A DNA stretch of 64,000 nucleotides from Rossellomorea aquimaris (GTDB lineage: Bacteria > Bacillota > Bacilli > Bacillales > Fictibacillaceae): NCBI GenBank assembly GCA_020524245.1, contig JAIVLN010000004.1, positions 345,973-409,972 of the forward strand. Direction: 5' to 3'. Positions 63,378 to 64,000 of this stretch are shown one piece after another. The notes below the pieces were generated by a model. The model saw only the letters and a program-made list of their open reading frames with translations, had not been told where the DNA came from and ran no database searches. Numbering within the stretch: the first letter of the stretch is position 1; every line of letters starts with the position of its first letter. The translations under genes and the position numbers were made by a program.

Positions 63378-63851
63378 TTGCTTGAACATATGGAGAGATA
63401 TTTCAAGGAAAGCATCCGAGTGAAAAAGACCTTCGTCTGGGTGATGGTTATATGCCTCTCGTTATTTCTGATTTTAGATTGGGTGAAATTCCCGACCAAG
63501 ATGATCGGTTGGATTGTCCCTTTTGAGGTGATAACACCAGAATATTTACCTTTTGAAGCAGAAGAGGAATACGCAGAATTCATTGGCTTCGATCGAGTAC
63601 GGCTCGTATTTGAAAACGCGGAAGATTCCCTAGCCATTTGGGTAACATCTGAAATCGGCTGGAACCACGTATCCAATTGGGACGAAAAATTAACCTTCGA
63701 GGATGGTCGGAGAGCCTATTATACCGAAAGTGGCGGGAATCAAATGCTCAGCTGGCGAAACGGGAAAGAAGTCGAGTACGCCATCAACTATGAAGGAAAC
63801 ACACCTCTAAGCAAAGACGAACTCATTCAGGTTGCTTCGTCGATTAAATAA
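63378..63851 (+). CDS. Membrane-anchored DUF4367-like protein
   Basis: Protein of about 157 residues with one membrane helix (FVWVMVICLSLFLILDW) near the N-terminus and an extracytoplasmic domain. The end, NQMLSWRNGKEVEYAINYEG then LSKDELIQVASSIK, resembles DUF4367/outer-membrane lipoprotein-sorting-like domains found in anti-sigma or sporulation-linked proteins. TTG at 63378 has GGGTGGGGA upstream; TTG at 63354 or ATG at 63390 are alternatives. Function unknown. Confidence 0.65.
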   Translation: MLEHMERYFKESIRVKKTFVWVMVICLSLFLILDWVKFPTKMIGWIVPFEVITPEYLPFEAEEEYAEFIGFDRVRLVFENAEDSLAIWVTSEIGWNHVSNWDEKLTFEDGRRAYYTESGGNQMLSWRNGKEVEYAINYEGNTPLSKDELIQVASSIK

Positions 63852-63894
63852 GCTTTCACCTCAGAAAGGCCTAGAGGAAAATTGAACAGCCCCC

Positions 63895-64000
63895 TGTAAA
63901 GTAGACAAGTGAAATAATAAAAACAATTAAGCGGCTTTAGCCCTATATTCCATAGGACTAAGGCCGTTTCGTCCTTTTTGTAATCGTTCATAATTGTAAA
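63895..64000 (-). mobile_element. IS3-family insertion sequence, right end (truncated by window)
   Basis: The element boundary is near TGTAAAGTAGACAAGTG at 63895. The transposase C-terminus is encoded on the minus strand to the window edge. The remainder lies outside. Confidence 0.75.
63927..64000 (-). CDS. IS3-family transposase (OrfB), C-terminal fragment
   Basis: The last 23 codons before the stop at 63927 read YNYERLQKGRNGLSPMEY and RAKAA, matching the C-terminus of IS3-family OrfB integrases (rve domain proteins ending in a LSPxEYR motif). The rest of the gene is beyond the window, so integrity cannot be judged. Confidence 0.8.
   Translation of the reverse strand, partial: YNYERLQKGRNGLSPMEYRAKAA

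Overview
The window is chromosomal DNA of an endospore-forming Firmicute of the family Bacillaceae. The sporulation genes (dacB-spmAB, spoVA, spoIIA-sigF, dacF, spoIIM, mciZ, a ger operon), the riboswitches, the AGGAGG-type ribosome binding sites and a gene order that follows Bacillus subtilis from resB to yqkF all support this. The genus cannot be fixed from the sequence alone. Base composition is moderate, and about two thirds of the genes lie on the minus strand.

Region by region. 1-5.2 kb: cytochrome c biogenesis (resB cut by the window edge, resA), rluB, and the spore-cortex operon dacB-spmA-spmB behind a sigma-E-type promoter. 5.3-7.2 kb: a type III polyketide synthase/methyltransferase pair (bpsA-bpsB) and a tiny YjcZ-like membrane protein. 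7.3-9.8 kb: condensin partners scpA-scpB, a small unknown gene and a DUF309 protein. 9.8-14.4 kb: the riboflavin operon ribD-E-BA-H under an FMN riboswitch, then a 31-residue membrane ORF and ribT. 14.6-16.7 kb: ppiB and lysA under a lysine riboswitch. 16.8-21.8 kb: the seven-gene spoVA operon (dipicolinic acid channel) with a consensus sigma-G promoter. 22.3-25.2 kb: dacF and spoIIAA-spoIIAB-sigF with a sigma-H-type promoter. 25.4-29.6 kb: nucleoside salvage (drm, two tandem purine nucleoside phosphorylases, pdp). 29.8-35.5 kb: xerD, yqzK, fur (with a PerR box), spoIIM, an endonuclease Q homologue, nudF, mciZ and yqkF.

35.7-42.0 kb is an acetoacetate/ketone-body and leucine-catabolism block: two thiolases, an AtoE-type transporter and the CoA-transferase pair scoAB on one strand, and a divergent HMG-CoA lyase preceded by a cre-like site. 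42.1-46.3 kb is a four-gene spore germination receptor operon in the order A-C-D-B. 46.3-50.1 kb is a PadR regulator divergent from an RND efflux pump, with a perfect palindrome between them. 50.3-54.2 kb holds an FAD oxidoreductase, a HAD hydrolase, a TVP38-family membrane protein and an MFS exporter. 54.3-58.2 kb is a YtrA-type GntR regulator, an ABC ATPase, a large permease with an extracytoplasmic domain, and an ECF sigma factor in one operon. 58.8-63.9 kb holds a SpoIID/LytB protein, a VanW protein, an SOS-type uvrX-yolD pair and a DUF4367-like protein. An IS3-family element enters at the right edge.

The least explained content is intergenic. Arrays with exact periods of 51 bp (two loci, hairpin-forming), 21 bp and 20 bp have conserved cores, diverged remaining positions and no insertions or deletions. 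An inverted pair of about 125-bp repeats separates sigF from spoVAA.
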